Below, one piece after another: positions 26,463-35,251 of a DNA stretch of 64,000 bases (positions are counted from its first letter, which is position 1; every line of letters begins with the position of its first letter). The stretch is from Salegentibacter salinarum. GTDB taxonomy: Bacteria; Bacteroidota; Bacteroidia; Flavobacteriales; Flavobacteriaceae. Made by a program: the position numbers and the translations under genes. The DNA lies in NCBI RefSeq assembly GCF_900168115.1, contig NZ_FUZC01000001.1, forward strand, positions 62,001 to 126,000, read 5' to 3'. Under the pieces are notes generated by a model, which saw only the letters and a program-made list of their open reading frames with translations, was not told the origin of the DNA and did no database searches.

Positions 26463-28058
26463 TTAATCAGGAATCAAATCCCGCAATTCCCCCAGCGTAT
26501 TTGCTTCATGGATATTTTTATCGGTTCGCCAGCGTACCATCCTGGGAAATCTGGTTGCCACCCCGCTTTTATGACGTTTTGATTCTGCAATTCCTTCAAA
26601 AGCGATTTCAAAAACGTGGTGGGGCGTTACGCTTCGCACAGGGCCGAAACGCTCTAGAGTGTTTTTCTTGATCCAGTTGTCCAGTTTTCTAAATTCAGCA
26701 TCGGTTAGGCCCGAATATGCTTTGGCGAAAGTCACTAATTCTTTTTTCTCATCATCCCACAAACCGAAAGTATAATCGGTAAACAAATTACTTCGTCTTC
26801 CGTGACCGCGCATCGCATAAGTAAGTACTGCATCTACCGTAAGCGGATCTACTTTCCATTTCCACCAGTCACCTTTTTTTCGTCCGACTAAATAAGGCGA
26901 ATCCAATCTCTTCAACATTAATCCTTCTGATTTCTCTTCTCGGGCACCTTCACGTTCTTCGGCAACTTCAGTCCAGCTTTTAAAGGAAATCCGTTCCGAT
27001 AAATGTAAGTGGATTTCTTCCGAAGAAACTTCAGCATAAAGCTTTTCGAGGATTTTTCTACGTTCTTCAAATGGATGGATGCGAATATCTTCTCCTTTCC
27101 ATTCTAATACATCATAAGCCTTTAAAATTACCGGCGTTTTTTCAAGCAATTTTTTACTGATGTTTTTTCTTCCAATCCGGGTTTGCAGGTCTTTAAAAGT
27201 TCCAATTTTTCCTTCCGGAAATGGTAATATTTCTCCGTCGATTACCGTTCCATTGGGAATATTACCTATAAATTTTTCGAATTCAGGATATTTATCGGTT
27301 ACCAGTTCTTCCCCACGGCTCCACACAAAAAGTTCATCGTTCCTTACAATTACCTGCGAGCGGATACCATCCCATTTATGCTCGGCGCTCCACTCTTCTA
27401 CATCGCCCAGTTCTTCCACTTTGCCATCTAGCGCGTAAGCCAGGTAAAACGGGTATGGTTTCGACAAATAATCTTCTTCATTTTCCTCTAAAATCAGTTT
27501 TTTAAAAGTGGTTTTTTCGGGTTTCCAGTTACCCATCATTTTATAGGCAAGAATATCTTCATCGATATCAGTGGCTTTTGCTAGGGCACGGGTCATTAAT
27601 TTTTGACTAACCCCAATTCGAAAACTTCCGGTAATGAGTTTGGTAAAAACAAAGCGTTCGTAATAATTCAGTGAAAGCCAGTTTTGGTGCAGATATTCTT
27701 TTTTTTCAGCTTCGGTCTTAGCTTTTAAATCAATAATTTCCTGAAGGAACTGATTTAAACTTTTTTCCGAAGGTTCCTCGGCTGGCGGGATTACCAAAGC
27801 AATGGTTTCCGCTAAATCACCTACAATATGATAAGATTCTTCAAATAACCACAGCGGAATATTTGCAAGCTCTGAAGCCCATTCTCTCATTAGCGTAGTA
27901 TTTACCGGACGCGGCGGACGGCGATGCGATAAAATAGCAATGGTCCAAACCTTGTCTTTCTCTTCGGCGTTTTTAAAATAATGGGTTAAAGCCGCTACTT
28001 TTAGGGTGGTTTTATTGGTGCTATCCAAAGTTTTTATAAGTTCTGCAAAGTCTTTCAT
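26463..28058 (-). CDS. ATP-dependent DNA ligase (ligase-associated repair operon)
   Basis: A 531-residue ATP-dependent DNA ligase, distinct from the NAD-dependent replicative LigA. The N-terminal DNA-binding domain (about 1-200) has the typical RIGVSQKLMTRALAKA segment. The adenylation motif I is AEHKWDGIRSQ with Lys228 as the nucleotide-accepting residue. The later motifs are DGEILPF, SEGLMLKRLDSPY and WWKWKVDP. It probably seals breaks processed by the neighbouring MBL exonuclease and Lhr-like helicase. ATG 28058 is the start. Confidence 0.93.
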   Translation of the reverse strand: MKDFAELIKTLDSTNKTTLKVAALTHYFKNAEEKDKVWTIAILSHRRPPRPVNTTLMREWASELANIPLWLFEESYHIVGDLAETIALVIPPAEEPSEKSLNQFLQEIIDLKAKTEAEKKEYLHQNWLSLNYYERFVFTKLITGSFRIGVSQKLMTRALAKATDIDEDILAYKMMGNWKPEKTTFKKLILEENEEDYLSKPYPFYLAYALDGKVEELGDVEEWSAEHKWDGIRSQVIVRNDELFVWSRGEELVTDKYPEFEKFIGNIPNGTVIDGEILPFPEGKIGTFKDLQTRIGRKNISKKLLEKTPVILKAYDVLEWKGEDIRIHPFEERRKILEKLYAEVSSEEIHLHLSERISFKSWTEVAEEREGAREEKSEGLMLKRLDSPYLVGRKKGDWWKWKVDPLTVDAVLTYAMRGHGRRSNLFTDYTFGLWDDEKKELVTFAKAYSGLTDAEFRKLDNWIKKNTLERFGPVRSVTPHHVFEIAFEGIAESKRHKSGVATRFPRMVRWRTDKNIHEANTLGELRDLIPD

Positions 28059-28072
28059 TAGGGTTTTCTAAA

Positions 28073-28100
28073 GTTACTTCTCGACTGCGCTTGAAGTGAC
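28073..28100. repeat. Short palindromic intergenic repeat
   Basis: GTTACTTC (28073-28080) and GAAGTGAC (28093-28100) are inverted around TCGACTGCGCTT. It sits between the exonuclease and ligase genes and resembles the other GTCAT/GTTAC-ended repeats in the window. Confidence 0.5.
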
Positions 28101-28107
28101 AAAACGT

Positions 28108-29127
28108 TCATTTTTCTACTTCTTTTTTTGATTCTTCCTCCCCCATTTCGCCTTCGTATTGGGTTTCCTCGGTTCGGGCATCGTAGCCGATTTCCCTTAA
28201 ATAGCGGGAGAAAATATCGGTATAACCGTGGGTACAAATTACTTTTTCTGCTCCCGTGGCTTTTATCGATTTTAACAATCCCTGCCAGTCGCAATGATCG
28301 GAAAGTACGAAACCGCGGTCTATGGCCCTTCTTCGGCGTGCACCGCGAAAGGTCATCCAGCCGCTGGCCGAAGCCGTAACATACGGTACCATTTTCTTGA
28401 TCCACGGACTACCATGGGCGCTTGGTGGCGCTACCACTATATTTCCTTTAATTTCATCTTTTTTGGTCTCTCGGGTTATCAAAGTGCTTTCAGGCATTTC
28501 AGATAAAGGCCGGATTACTTCTGTCATATTTTCTATGGCGCCGTGAGTGTAAATTTTCCCGATGGAAGTGTCGAGATGCTTTAGCAGGCGTTGTGCTTTG
28601 CCCAGGGAATAACCAAAAATCACAGAAGTCTGCCCATTTTCTTTATTCTGTTGCCACCAGTTATTGATTTCAGCAAAAACTTCCGCTTGCGGTTGCCATT
28701 TAAAAGCGGGTAATCCAAATGTACATTCGGTAATAAAAGTGTGACATTTTACCGGTTCATAAGGCACCGCCACACCATCATTTTCATCTTTATAATCGCC
28801 GGTAAAAACCCAAACTTCACCTTTATACTCTACGCGAATTTGGGAAGATCCAATAATATGCCCGGCCGGGTGTAATGAAAATTTCACCCCGTTTATAGTA
28901 AAAGTTTCGTTCCATTCCTTGCCTGCAACTTCAATATCACCTAACCGATGTTTTATAATAGGAACATTGCTGTGATGGGTGATATATTTTTTGTTTCCCC
29001 ACCGAGAATGATCGGCGTGGCCATGGGAAATAATAGCTTTGTCTACCGGTTTCCACGGGTCCAGATACACATCTGCAGCTTCGCAGTAAATTCCTTTTTT
29101 ATTAAAAGCGAGTAATGGTGGTTTCAT
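28108..29127 (-). CDS. Ligase-associated DNA-damage-response exonuclease (MBL/beta-CASP fold)
   Basis: A 339-residue metallo-beta-lactamase-fold nuclease of the SNM1/Artemis-like class found beside bacterial ATP-dependent ligases. The metal-binding motif is SHGHADHSRWG (HxHxDH). Other ligands lie in HPAGHIIGSSQI (His), FTGDYKDEND (Asp) and LSDHCDWQGL (the late His). It is the first gene of the operon (exonuclease, ligase, helicase). The start is ATG 29127. Confidence 0.92.
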   Translation of the reverse strand: MKPPLLAFNKKGIYCEAADVYLDPWKPVDKAIISHGHADHSRWGNKKYITHHSNVPIIKHRLGDIEVAGKEWNETFTINGVKFSLHPAGHIIGSSQIRVEYKGEVWVFTGDYKDENDGVAVPYEPVKCHTFITECTFGLPAFKWQPQAEVFAEINNWWQQNKENGQTSVIFGYSLGKAQRLLKHLDTSIGKIYTHGAIENMTEVIRPLSEMPESTLITRETKKDEIKGNIVVAPPSAHGSPWIKKMVPYVTASASGWMTFRGARRRRAIDRGFVLSDHCDWQGLLKSIKATGAEKVICTHGYTDIFSRYLREIGYDARTEETQYEGEMGEEESKKEVEK

Positions 29128-29254
29128 TTTTTGACTACTTAAAATGAAATTACCGAAAATGAAAGGCTTAAAAAAGGGATTAAGAAAAGATTAGCGATTG
29201 ATGAAATCCTAAACTTTTAGAAGCTTTTTGATGAATTTTATTTTTAGCTTTAAG

Positions 29255-29262
29255 TATATTTG
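29255..29262 (+). promoter_or_regulatory. -7 element upstream of the TerB gene
   Basis: TATATTTG matches TAnnTTTG exactly and lies 20 bases before the ATG at 29282. A TTTG at 29227-29230 is a possible -33 element with slightly long spacing. Confidence 0.55.
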
Positions 29263-29281
29263 CACTACCAAAATATTAAAA

Positions 29282-29704
29282 ATGTCATTTTCAGATTTAT
29301 TTGATTCGGGGGAGCATCTTCGCAACATTAACCATTTTGCATCTATTGTAAATCTTGCAAGTTCAGATGGTGCGATTAACGATAAGGAGCGTGTTCTTTT
29401 AGAGCGTTTTGCCCGTAAACTTGATATTAGCGAACAGGAATACAAAATGGTTATTAAACGCCCAGCTGACTTTCCTATCAACTCCTATAATAGCGCAGAA
29501 AAACGTTTAGAACGTTTACACGACCTTTTTAAAATTATTTTTGCCGATAACGAAATAGATGAGAATGAGGAAAACCTTATTAAGCGTTATGCTATTGGAC
29601 TAGGGTTTTCTAGCGAAAATGCAGAAAAGATTATAAAAAGATCTATCCAGATTTTTAGCGGACAACTAAATTTTGAAGATTACCAGTATTTATTGGATAA
29701 ATAA
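29282..29704 (+). CDS. TerB-family tellurite-resistance-like protein
   Basis: A 140-residue all-helical protein of the TerB family. I start at ATG 29282 (MSFSDLFDSGEHL), directly after the -7 element; the frame is open upstream, but that part would include the promoter. TerB signatures are the acidic metal-binding helix turns NLASSDGAINDKERVLLERF and IIFADNEIDENEENLIKRYA. TerB proteins are often stress- or membrane-associated. No other ter genes are nearby, so a role in tellurite resistance is not implied. A hairpin terminator follows. Confidence 0.85.
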   Translation: MSFSDLFDSGEHLRNINHFASIVNLASSDGAINDKERVLLERFARKLDISEQEYKMVIKRPADFPINSYNSAEKRLERLHDLFKIIFADNEIDENEENLIKRYAIGLGFSSENAEKIIKRSIQIFSGQLNFEDYQYLLDK

Positions 29705-29723
29705 ATTTTAAGTAATAGTTTCA

Positions 29724-29772
29724 AGAGTTGGAAAGTCCTGTTCTCTCCAACTCTTCCAAAAATTTTTTCAGA
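29724..29772 (+). terminator. Terminator of the TerB gene
   Basis: AGAGTTGGA (29724-29732) pairs perfectly with TCCAACTCT (29746-29754), followed shortly by AAAAATTTTTT. Confidence 0.7.
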
Positions 29773-29822
29773 ATTTATCTCAAGTTTATTTCAGTATTCT
29801 TGCATCTTAAATCGTGAAACAA

Positions 29823-29850
29823 TCCCGAAGCTTCGGGACAGGATGATGAG
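29823..29850. repeat. TCCCGAAGCTTCGGGA palindrome with GGATGATG tail
   Basis: A perfect 16-base palindrome at 29823-29838 is followed by CAGGATGATGAG. The same style (TCCCGA..TCGGGA, GGATGACG) recurs at 38701-38772. It lies at the 3' side of fbp and may help terminate it. Confidence 0.5.
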
Positions 29851-29862
29851 ATACTATTCTTA

Positions 29863-30870
29863 TCATCCATATTTCTGCATAAATTCTTCAGCTTTTTCTA
29901 CCATATTTTTACTCCCGCAAAAAAATGGTGCTCGTTGGTGTAATTCTGTAGGCTGAATATCCATAATTCGGTTAAAGCCATCGGTAGCCTTACCACCCGC
30001 CTGTTCCACGATAAATGCCATTGGATTACACTCGTATAACAATCTCAGTTTTCCGTTGCTGGCTTTAGAACTTTTAGGATAAATAAAAATTCCGCCTTTA
30101 ATCATATTCCGGTGAATATCTGAAACCATAGAACCAATATACCTTGAAGTATAGGGACGGTCTTCTTTTTCTTCCTGGCAGTACTTTATGTATTTCTTTA
30201 CACCATCGGGAAAATGCACATAATTACCCTCGTTCATAGAATAAATCTTCCCGTCTTCCGGAAATTTCATCTCGGGATGTGATAAATACCAGGATCCCAG
30301 CGCAGGATTTAGGGTGAAACCATTCACTCCGCAGCCCGTTGTGTAAACCAGCATTGTAGAAGTCCCATAAATAATATAACCGGCCGCCACCTGTTTATTA
30401 CCGGGTTGCAAAAAATCTTCTTTTGTAACCGGGGTTCCAATTGGAGTCACACGACGATAAATAGAAAAAATAGTCCCGACAGAAACATTTACATCAATAT
30501 TAGAGCTTCCGTCAAGCGGATCCATAAGCACCACATATTTATTTCTATTGTCGTTATTTTTTCCGGAAATAGTTATAAAATCGTCGTTCTCTTCTGAAGC
30601 AATTCCGCAGACAATTTCACGGTTTATCAGGGTTTGAATAAAAGTCTCATTGGCATAAACATCCAGTTTTTGCTGATCTTCTCCCTGAATATTGGTATCT
30701 CCATGTAATCCTAAAATATCTACTAATCCTGCTTTATTTACCTCGTGATTTACCACTTTGGCCGCCAATCTTAGGGACCTGATTAATCGGGAAAGTTCTC
30801 CCGAGGAATAAGGAAATGCTTCCTGATTTTCAATTATAAACTCTCCTAAAGTCTGATTTTTCTTAACCAT
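29863..30870 (-). CDS. fbp: Fructose-1,6-bisphosphatase class I
   Basis: Gluconeogenic enzyme that converts fructose-1,6-bisphosphate to fructose-6-phosphate. It has 335 residues, the usual length. Metal-binding signatures are visible: [31 protein letters not shown], and [27 protein letters not shown] (substrate and metal site). It is a monocistronic gene with no close partner; the start is ATG 30870. Confidence 0.97.
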   Translation of the reverse strand: MVKKNQTLGEFIIENQEAFPYSSGELSRLIRSLRLAAKVVNHEVNKAGLVDILGLHGDTNIQGEDQQKLDVYANETFIQTLINREIVCGIASEENDDFITISGKNNDNRNKYVVLMDPLDGSSNIDVNVSVGTIFSIYRRVTPIGTPVTKEDFLQPGNKQVAAGYIIYGTSTMLVYTTGCGVNGFTLNPALGSWYLSHPEMKFPEDGKIYSMNEGNYVHFPDGVKKYIKYCQEEKEDRPYTSRYIGSMVSDIHRNMIKGGIFIYPKSSKASNGKLRLLYECNPMAFIVEQAGGKATDGFNRIMDIQPTELHQRAPFFCGSKNMVEKAEEFMQKYG

Positions 30871-31044
30871 TATGTACTAATATCGTTAGTTGCGTCAAAA
30901 TTATTCATTTTATTCAGTTACTAAAACGTTTTCGTAAATATTATTTTGAATTTCACGAAATTTTAATACAACTCCCTTTTTCAGTTTCAATATGCATTTT
31001 TCAGCTGCTATTCTAAGAAATCCCTATTTTGAAAATTCATTCTT

Positions 31045-31052
31045 TACTTTTG
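31045..31052 (+). promoter_or_regulatory. -7 element upstream of the first GNAT gene
   Basis: TACTTTTG matches TAnnTTTG and lies 19 bases before the ATG at 31072. The leader is very short. Confidence 0.5.
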
Positions 31053-31071
31053 TATTGAGCAAATCAAAAAA

Positions 31072-31554
31072 ATGGAATTTACAATTAGAAAAGCAAGTCA
31101 GGAGGATATGACTGCGGTTTTAGAACTTATACAAGAACTGGCCGAATTCGAAAAAGAGCCTGATGCGGTAATTATTTCCGCTGAAGACCTAAAAAGGGAT
31201 GGTTTTGGGGAAAATCCTTCGTTCACATGTTTTGTTGCTGAAGCAGCAGGAAAAATTGAAGGAATGGCGCTATGTTATTTTAGATATTCTACCTGGAAAG
31301 GAAAAACCGTGCACCTGGAAGACCTTGTAGTTAGGGAAAATATGCGCGGTAAAGGTTTGGGAAATGCGCTTTATAAGCGGGTTATTCAATTTGCAAAAGA
31401 AGAAGGCGTAAAACGCACCGAATGGGTAGTTTTAGAATGGAATACGCACGCACGGGATTTTTACAACCGCAGTGGTGCGACCGTTTTTACAGATTGGTGT
31501 ACCGTACAAATGGAAGAGGAAGCAATGGACAAATTTCTCGCGAAATCACGTTAA
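31072..31554 (+). CDS. GNAT family N-acetyltransferase (diamine/thialysine type), copy 1
   Basis: A 160-residue acetyltransferase resembling the spermidine/thialysine N-acetyltransferase group. The acetyl-CoA loop is visible in VVRENMRGKGLGNALYKRV (R-x-x-G-x-G), preceded by YSTWKGKTVHLEDL and followed by the C-terminal NTHARDFYNRSGATVFTDW. A close paralogue lies 72 bases downstream in the same direction with its own -7 element. Substrate not known. Confidence 0.88.
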   Translation: MEFTIRKASQEDMTAVLELIQELAEFEKEPDAVIISAEDLKRDGFGENPSFTCFVAEAAGKIEGMALCYFRYSTWKGKTVHLEDLVVRENMRGKGLGNALYKRVIQFAKEEGVKRTEWVVLEWNTHARDFYNRSGATVFTDWCTVQMEEEAMDKFLAKSR

Positions 31555-31603
31555 TAATACGCTAAGCCTTTATAAATAGCCCTTTTTATTAAAATCTATT
31601 CCT

Positions 31604-31611
31604 ACTTTTGT
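31604..31611 (+). promoter_or_regulatory. -7 element upstream of the second GNAT gene
   Basis: TACTTTTG lies 15 bases before the ATG at 31627. The same octamer precedes the first copy, so the promoter may have been duplicated with the gene. Confidence 0.5.
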
Positions 31612-31626
31612 AGAAACACCAAACTT

Positions 31627-32097
31627 ATGGAATACGTTATACGCGAAGCTAAGCGGAAAGATATGCCCGCGGTTTTGGAACTTATTAAAGAACTTGCTTC
31701 TTACGAGGGTGCAACAGATGAGGTTGAAATTCACGTGAGTGATCTTGAACACGAGGGTTTTGATGAAGCCAACTTTAAATGTTTTGTCGCAGATGTTAAA
31801 GGTAAGATTGAAGGAATGGCGCTGGTTTACTTTAGGTTTTCTACCTGGAAAGGCCGTACCGTTCACCTGGAAGATCTTATTGTTAGAGAAAGTATGCGCG
31901 GAACCGGGCTTGGCGGCGCATTATATAAGAGAGTGGTAAAATATGGCCACGAAAACAGCGTTAGAAGGGTAGAATGGGTAGTTTCTGAAGGTAATAAAAA
32001 CGCCCAGGAATTCTATGAAAACACCGGAGCCGATATCAAGAAAAACTGGTACACCGTGCATATGGATGAAACCGGAATTCAGAAAAACATCGATTAA
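31627..32097 (+). CDS. GNAT family N-acetyltransferase, copy 2 (tandem paralogue)
   Basis: A 156-residue paralogue of the preceding gene: it shares FSTWKGRTVHLEDLIVRESM, RGTGLGGALYKRVVKYG, RRVEWVVSEGNKNAQEFYEN and WYTVHMDE. The acetyl-CoA-binding loop is intact. Differences cluster in the N-terminal substrate-side loops (GATDEVEIHVSDLEHEG against EPDAVIISAEDLKRDG), which may reflect a different acceptor. Aspartate kinase starts 5 bases after the stop, so the two are probably co-transcribed. Confidence 0.88.
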   Translation: MEYVIREAKRKDMPAVLELIKELASYEGATDEVEIHVSDLEHEGFDEANFKCFVADVKGKIEGMALVYFRFSTWKGRTVHLEDLIVRESMRGTGLGGALYKRVVKYGHENSVRRVEWVVSEGNKNAQEFYENTGADIKKNWYTVHMDETGIQKNID

Positions 32098-32102
32098 AAT
32101 TT

Positions 32103-33353
32103 ATGAAGGTTTTTAAGTTTGGAGGTGCATCGGTAAAAGATGCAGCAGGGGTAAAGAATGTTCGAAATGTTTTAGAAAAAACCGGAAACGGGCCAAAGGT
32201 GATCGTTATTTCGGCTATGGGGAAAACTACCAATGCGCTGGAAATTGTTATTAAAGATTATCTTTTTGGAAAGCAAATTCCCGAAAGCCTGCAAGCTGTA
32301 GAAGACGCACATTTTACAATAATAAATGAACTTTTTCCGGAAACCCAGTCTCCTGTTTTCATTAAAATAAATACTCTTTTTACCGAACTTAGAAATTTTC
32401 TTCAGCATAATAAATCTGAGCAATACGACTTTGTATACGACCAGGTAATTTGCTACGGTGAACTGGTTTCTACTACCATAGTGAGCGAATATCTTAATTC
32501 CCAAGATATTAAAAATAACTGGCTTGATGCCCGGCAATTTGTAAAAACCGATAGCGTATACCGGGATGCCGGCGTCAACTGGGAAGACACCCAGGAAGCC
32601 ATTCAGCAGAATTTAAACACAAACGAGGTAAATATTACCCAAGGATTTATTGGCTCAGATCCTAATAATTTCACCACTTCCCTGGGAAGGGAAGGAAGTG
32701 ATTACACCGCGGCGATTTTTGCTTATTGTTTAAATGCTGAAAATGTAACTATTTGGAAAGATGTTCCCGGCGTTTTAAATGCCGATCCGCGAGAATTTCA
32801 AAACCCGGAATTACTTCAGCAAATTTCTTATGAAGAAGCTATTGAATTGGCTTTTTACGGTGCTTCGGTAATTCACCCAAAAACATTGCAGCCCCTTCAG
32901 CAAAAGGAAATTCCACTCTTTGTAAAACCGTTTCTAAAGCCCGAAAGTGAGGGGACCAAAGTTGGGAAAGGGCAGCTTATTTTTCCTGAAATTCCCTGTT
33001 TTATCGTTAAAAAAGACCTTGTTTTAATTTCGCTTTCCACGTTGGATTTTTCGTTTATGGTAGAAGAAAATATCAGCGAGGTTTTCAGGCTTTTTCATCA
33101 GTATCAAATGAAGGTAGATTTAATTCAGAATTCTGCGATTAGTTTTTCGGTTTGTGTAGATAATAAATTTAACCAGTTAGAGAAATTAATTCAGCATTTA
33201 AAAGCCCGATTTAAAGTTAGTTTTGTGCCCGGCGTTTCGCTTTTTACCATTCGGCATTTTAATGATGAAGCGATTAAAAGTTTAGAAAAAGATAAAGAAA
33301 TTCTGCTAAAACAACTTACCCACAACACCCTCCAAATTGTAACCCGAAACTAA
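32103..33353 (+). CDS. Aspartate kinase (monofunctional)
   Basis: Phosphorylates aspartate in the first step towards lysine, threonine and methionine. It has 416 residues and begins MKVFKFGGASVKDAAGV, the KFGGTS-type nucleotide/substrate motif. TSLGREGSDYTAAIFAYCL and VTIWKDVPGVLNADPR are typical kinase-core motifs. EEAIELAFYGASVIHPKTL is the family signature. Residues about 300-416 form the ACT-type regulatory region, which looks degenerate. No homoserine dehydrogenase domain is fused. The next gene follows after 10 bases. Confidence 0.93.
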   Translation: MKVFKFGGASVKDAAGVKNVRNVLEKTGNGPKVIVISAMGKTTNALEIVIKDYLFGKQIPESLQAVEDAHFTIINELFPETQSPVFIKINTLFTELRNFLQHNKSEQYDFVYDQVICYGELVSTTIVSEYLNSQDIKNNWLDARQFVKTDSVYRDAGVNWEDTQEAIQQNLNTNEVNITQGFIGSDPNNFTTSLGREGSDYTAAIFAYCLNAENVTIWKDVPGVLNADPREFQNPELLQQISYEEAIELAFYGASVIHPKTLQPLQQKEIPLFVKPFLKPESEGTKVGKGQLIFPEIPCFIVKKDLVLISLSTLDFSFMVEENISEVFRLFHQYQMKVDLIQNSAISFSVCVDNKFNQLEKLIQHLKARFKVSFVPGVSLFTIRHFNDEAIKSLEKDKEILLKQLTHNTLQIVTRN

Positions 33354-33363
33354 TTTATAAAAA

Positions 33364-35163
33364 ATGGGAATTGTAAGCTCAAGGGAAGTAGCCAAAGTGA
33401 TGAACCTACAAAAAATTGGTCTTTTGGGAACATCATTAGGATGGTTGATTCTGCGAACTACCAAACTTTCCAGGCTAAACAAAGAATACCAGAAAAGAAA
33501 AAACTTAAACGGAATTGATTTTATAGATTCAATTTTAGATGGTTTTGAGATCGATTTTGAGATTCCAGAAAAAGATTTAAAACGTATTCCAAAATCTGGT
33601 CCATTTATCACAATTTCCAATCATCCTCTGGGCGGAATTGACGGAATGATTTTGATGAAAGTATTACTACATCAGCGTCCCGATTATAAAGTAATTGCTA
33701 ATTTTCTCTTACATCGTTTAGATCCGTTAATACCGTATATTATGCCGGTAAACCCGTTTGAAGATCATAAAGATGCGAAATCGAGTTTAGGGGGAATTAA
33801 AGAAGCGATTTATCATTTAAAGGATGGCCACGCTTTGGGAATGTTCCCCGCGGGAGAAGTTTCCACCTATAAAGACGAAAAACTTATTGTAGATAAACCC
33901 TGGGAACCGGCGGCAATGAAGCTTATTCAAAAGGCAAAAGTTCCTGTAGTACCTATTTATTTTCACGCTAAAAATTCTACTTTTTTCTATAGGCTGGCTT
34001 CAATGAGCGATATTTTGCGTACCGCCAAACTGCCTAGCGAGATGCTTACGCAGAAAAGAAGAAAAATTAAGGTAAGGATTGGAAATCCCATTTCGGTTGA
34101 AGATCAGATAGCACATCCAAATTTAGAAGCTTTTACCGCATTTTTACGCCGAAAAACATATATGCTGGCCAATGTTTTTGAAAAGAAAAAGCTTTTTGAT
34201 ATCCCGAAGCACCTCAAACTTCCAAAATCTCCAAAAAAAATTGCTGCAGAAACGGCTGAAGCGTTAATGGAAATTGAAGTCGAAAATTGCCGAAAAATGG
34301 ACAAACGGTTACTGTCCAGCAAAAATTACGAAGTTTTCTTAGCAAAAAAGGAAGTGATTCCGCATATCGTTGCCGAACTGGGAAGGCTACGGGAAATCAC
34401 TTTTAGGGCCATTGGAGAAGGCACCAACAATGCCACCGATCTTGATAAATTTGACGAGTATTATTATCACTTGTTCTTATGGGATAATGAAGCCAAAAAA
34501 ATAGCGGGAGCATACCGTATGGGAATGGGAAATGAAATTTATGCCAAGTACGGAATTGATGGATTTTACCTTCAGGAATTATTTAGATTTGAACCCGAAT
34601 TGCACAAAATGATGAGCCAGTCTATAGAAATGGGACGGGCGTTTATCATTAAAGACTATCAGCAAAAACCTATGCCGCTGTTTTTACTCTGGAAAGGAAT
34701 TGTGCATTGTACCCTGCGTTTTCCCGAGCATAAATATTTAATTGGCGGAGTGAGTATTAGCAATAAATTTTCAAATTTTTCAAAATCGCTGATGATTGAG
34801 TTTATGAAATCGCATTATTACGATCCAGACGTCGCGCGATTTATTAAGCCGAAAAAAGAGTTTAAAGTAAAACTAAAAGACGCCGATAAAGATTTTGTTT
34901 TTGACGCCAGTAAAGCCGATCTCAATAAATTCGATAAGATTATTGATGAAATTGAGCCAGAAAATATGCGCTTACCGGTTTTAATTAAAAAATACATTAA
35001 GCAAAATGCAAAAGTGGTAGCTTTTAATGTAGACCCCCTTTTTAATAATGCGGTAGATGGTTTAATGTATATAAAAATTGAAGATCTACCTGAAAGCACC
35101 GTACAACCGGTGATGGAAGAATTTCAGAAAGAACTGGAAGAAAAGTTTAATTCAGCACATTAA
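33364..35163 (+). CDS. Two-domain acyltransferase, OlsF/GlsF-like (aminolipid synthesis)
   Basis: A 599-residue fusion. The N-terminal half (about 50-290) is a PlsC-type lysophospholipid acyltransferase: ISNHPLGGIDG carries the HxxxxD catalytic motif with one extra spacing residue, and MFPAGEVSTYK is the second motif. The C-terminal half (about 320-590) is a hemolysin/OlsB-like N-acyltransferase (REITFRAIGEGTNNATDLDKF, YRMGMGNEIYAKYG). This order matches OlsF, described in Serratia and Flavobacterium, and the related glycine-lipid enzyme, in which one chain N-acylates and then O-acylates an amino acid. So it probably makes ornithine, glycine or similar lipids. The head group cannot be told from sequence alone. 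Confidence 0.8.
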   Translation: MGIVSSREVAKVMNLQKIGLLGTSLGWLILRTTKLSRLNKEYQKRKNLNGIDFIDSILDGFEIDFEIPEKDLKRIPKSGPFITISNHPLGGIDGMILMKVLLHQRPDYKVIANFLLHRLDPLIPYIMPVNPFEDHKDAKSSLGGIKEAIYHLKDGHALGMFPAGEVSTYKDEKLIVDKPWEPAAMKLIQKAKVPVVPIYFHAKNSTFFYRLASMSDILRTAKLPSEMLTQKRRKIKVRIGNPISVEDQIAHPNLEAFTAFLRRKTYMLANVFEKKKLFDIPKHLKLPKSPKKIAAETAEALMEIEVENCRKMDKRLLSSKNYEVFLAKKEVIPHIVAELGRLREITFRAIGEGTNNATDLDKFDEYYYHLFLWDNEAKKIAGAYRMGMGNEIYAKYGIDGFYLQELFRFEPELHKMMSQSIEMGRAFIIKDYQQKPMPLFLLWKGIVHCTLRFPEHKYLIGGVSISNKFSNFSKSLMIEFMKSHYYDPDVARFIKPKKEFKVKLKDADKDFVFDASKADLNKFDKIIDEIEPENMRLPVLIKKYIKQNAKVVAFNVDPLFNNAVDGLMYIKIEDLPESTVQPVMEEFQKELEEKFNSAH

Positions 35164-35251
35164 GCTGTTAATTTCATGTTATTCTGAAGCATTCATTATG
35201 AAGGTTTTTAATTCATCCTTATCTTCAAACTGATTAAAATTTAAAGCAAAA

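Noticed and set aside
28128-28546. Several plus-strand frames inside the repair exonuclease and ligase genes
   Set aside because: They are antisense shadows of strongly conserved proteins and have no start context of their own.
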